DNA from: Ligilactobacillus murinus DSM 20452 = NBRC 14221
GTDB taxonomy: Bacteria > Bacillota > Bacilli > Lactobacillales > Lactobacillaceae
Reading direction: 5' to 3'
NCBI RefSeq assembly: GCF_001591685.1
Contig: NZ_BCVJ01000001.1
Location: 62,001 to 126,000, forward strand
Length of the DNA stretch: 64,000 nucleotides
The notes below the pieces were generated by a model that was not told the DNA's origin, did no database searches, and saw only the letters and a list, made by a program, of their open reading frames with translations. This document shows, piece by piece, positions 63,955 to 64,000 of the stretch; within the stretch, counting starts at the first letter, position 1, and each line of letters starts with the position of its first letter. A program made the translations under genes and the position numbers.

Positions 63955-64000
63955 CTAAACATATTGCAATTGTTTGCCGTTTTGATAAGCGTGATCGATC
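63955..64000 (-). CDS. mnmA: C-terminal end of a probable tRNA 2-thiouridylase MnmA
   Basis: Only the last 15 codons are in the window (ending DHAYQNGKQLQYV and TAG at 63955). The ending resembles lactobacillar MnmA, and mnmA precedes the TPR gene and recD2 in Bacillus and other Firmicutes. The call rests mostly on gene order. Confidence 0.5.
   Translation of the reverse strand, partial: IDHAYQNGKQLQYV

Overview
The window is a chromosomal stretch of a low-GC Gram-positive bacterium of the family Lactobacillaceae. The evidence is the gene order (yqeG-yqeH-yhbY-nadD-yqeK-rsfS-yqeM-tmcAL, infC-rpmI-rplT with an L20-type leader, rpoY-rnjA, mnmA-TPR-recD2), the bacterial mevalonate enzyme MvaS, two RNase J paralogues, a substrate-binding/permease fusion transporter and a giant MucBP-type sortase-anchored surface protein. 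The moderate GC and the very frequent GATC tetramer suggest a gut lactobacillus such as Ligilactobacillus; that genus call is inference. No rRNA, tRNA, CRISPR array, insertion sequence or prophage was recognised. About 85 percent of the genes lie on the minus strand, so replication probably runs in that direction. No gap between genes exceeds 300 bases; the larger gaps hold terminators, promoters and leaders.

Layout. 1-1336: a fused amino-acid ABC transporter gene that runs off the left edge, and a small SPJ_0845-like gene. 1387-8792: a MazG-like gene and engB, yceD-rpmF behind a consensus promoter, then the eight-gene ribosome/tRNA/NAD housekeeping operon. 8932-10380: infC-rpmI-rplT with an attenuator leader and a probable AUA start codon for IF-3. 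10424-13800: an accessory stretch (AlkD-like repair protein, small ORFs, a drug/metabolite transporter, and a decayed cluster of small helical proteins with frameshifts). 13840-15669: lepA. 15830-20986: the 1718-residue surface protein with 98-residue repeats. 21258-24414: four genes with no recognised function. 24475-27041: mvaS, acylphosphatase, yidC. 27071-29286: an ArlRS-like two-component system. 29546-38943: gnd, clpX, tig, tuf, a TPR-like gene, rnjB, rpsO, rpsT. 38993-43535: holA and the late competence genes comEC, comEB and a frameshifted comEA. 43598-51148: coaD, rsmD, ylbG, a CAP-associated membrane protein, pyc, ftsW, ylaN. 51295-55285: typA, an inositol-monophosphatase-family gene, UPF0223, and an LDH-like protein without the catalytic histidine. 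55563-64000: def, rpoY-rnjA, a diacylglycerol-kinase-family gene with an overlapping 18-codon upstream ORF, recD2, a TPR gene, a histidine phosphatase and the 3-prime end of a probable mnmA.

How the genes work together. Most of the window is translation and ribosome biogenesis (ribosomal proteins L20, L35, L32, S15, S20, IF-3, EF-Tu, EF4, BipA, EngB, YqeH, RsfS, YhbY, RsmD, TmcAL, MnmA, deformylase), RNA decay (RNases J1 and J2, RNA polymerase epsilon) and protein quality control (trigger factor, ClpX, YidC). The less ordinary parts are the adhesin, the unknown four-gene block beside it, the decayed small-protein cluster, the broken comEA and the LDH-like protein. No complete defence or mobile system was found.
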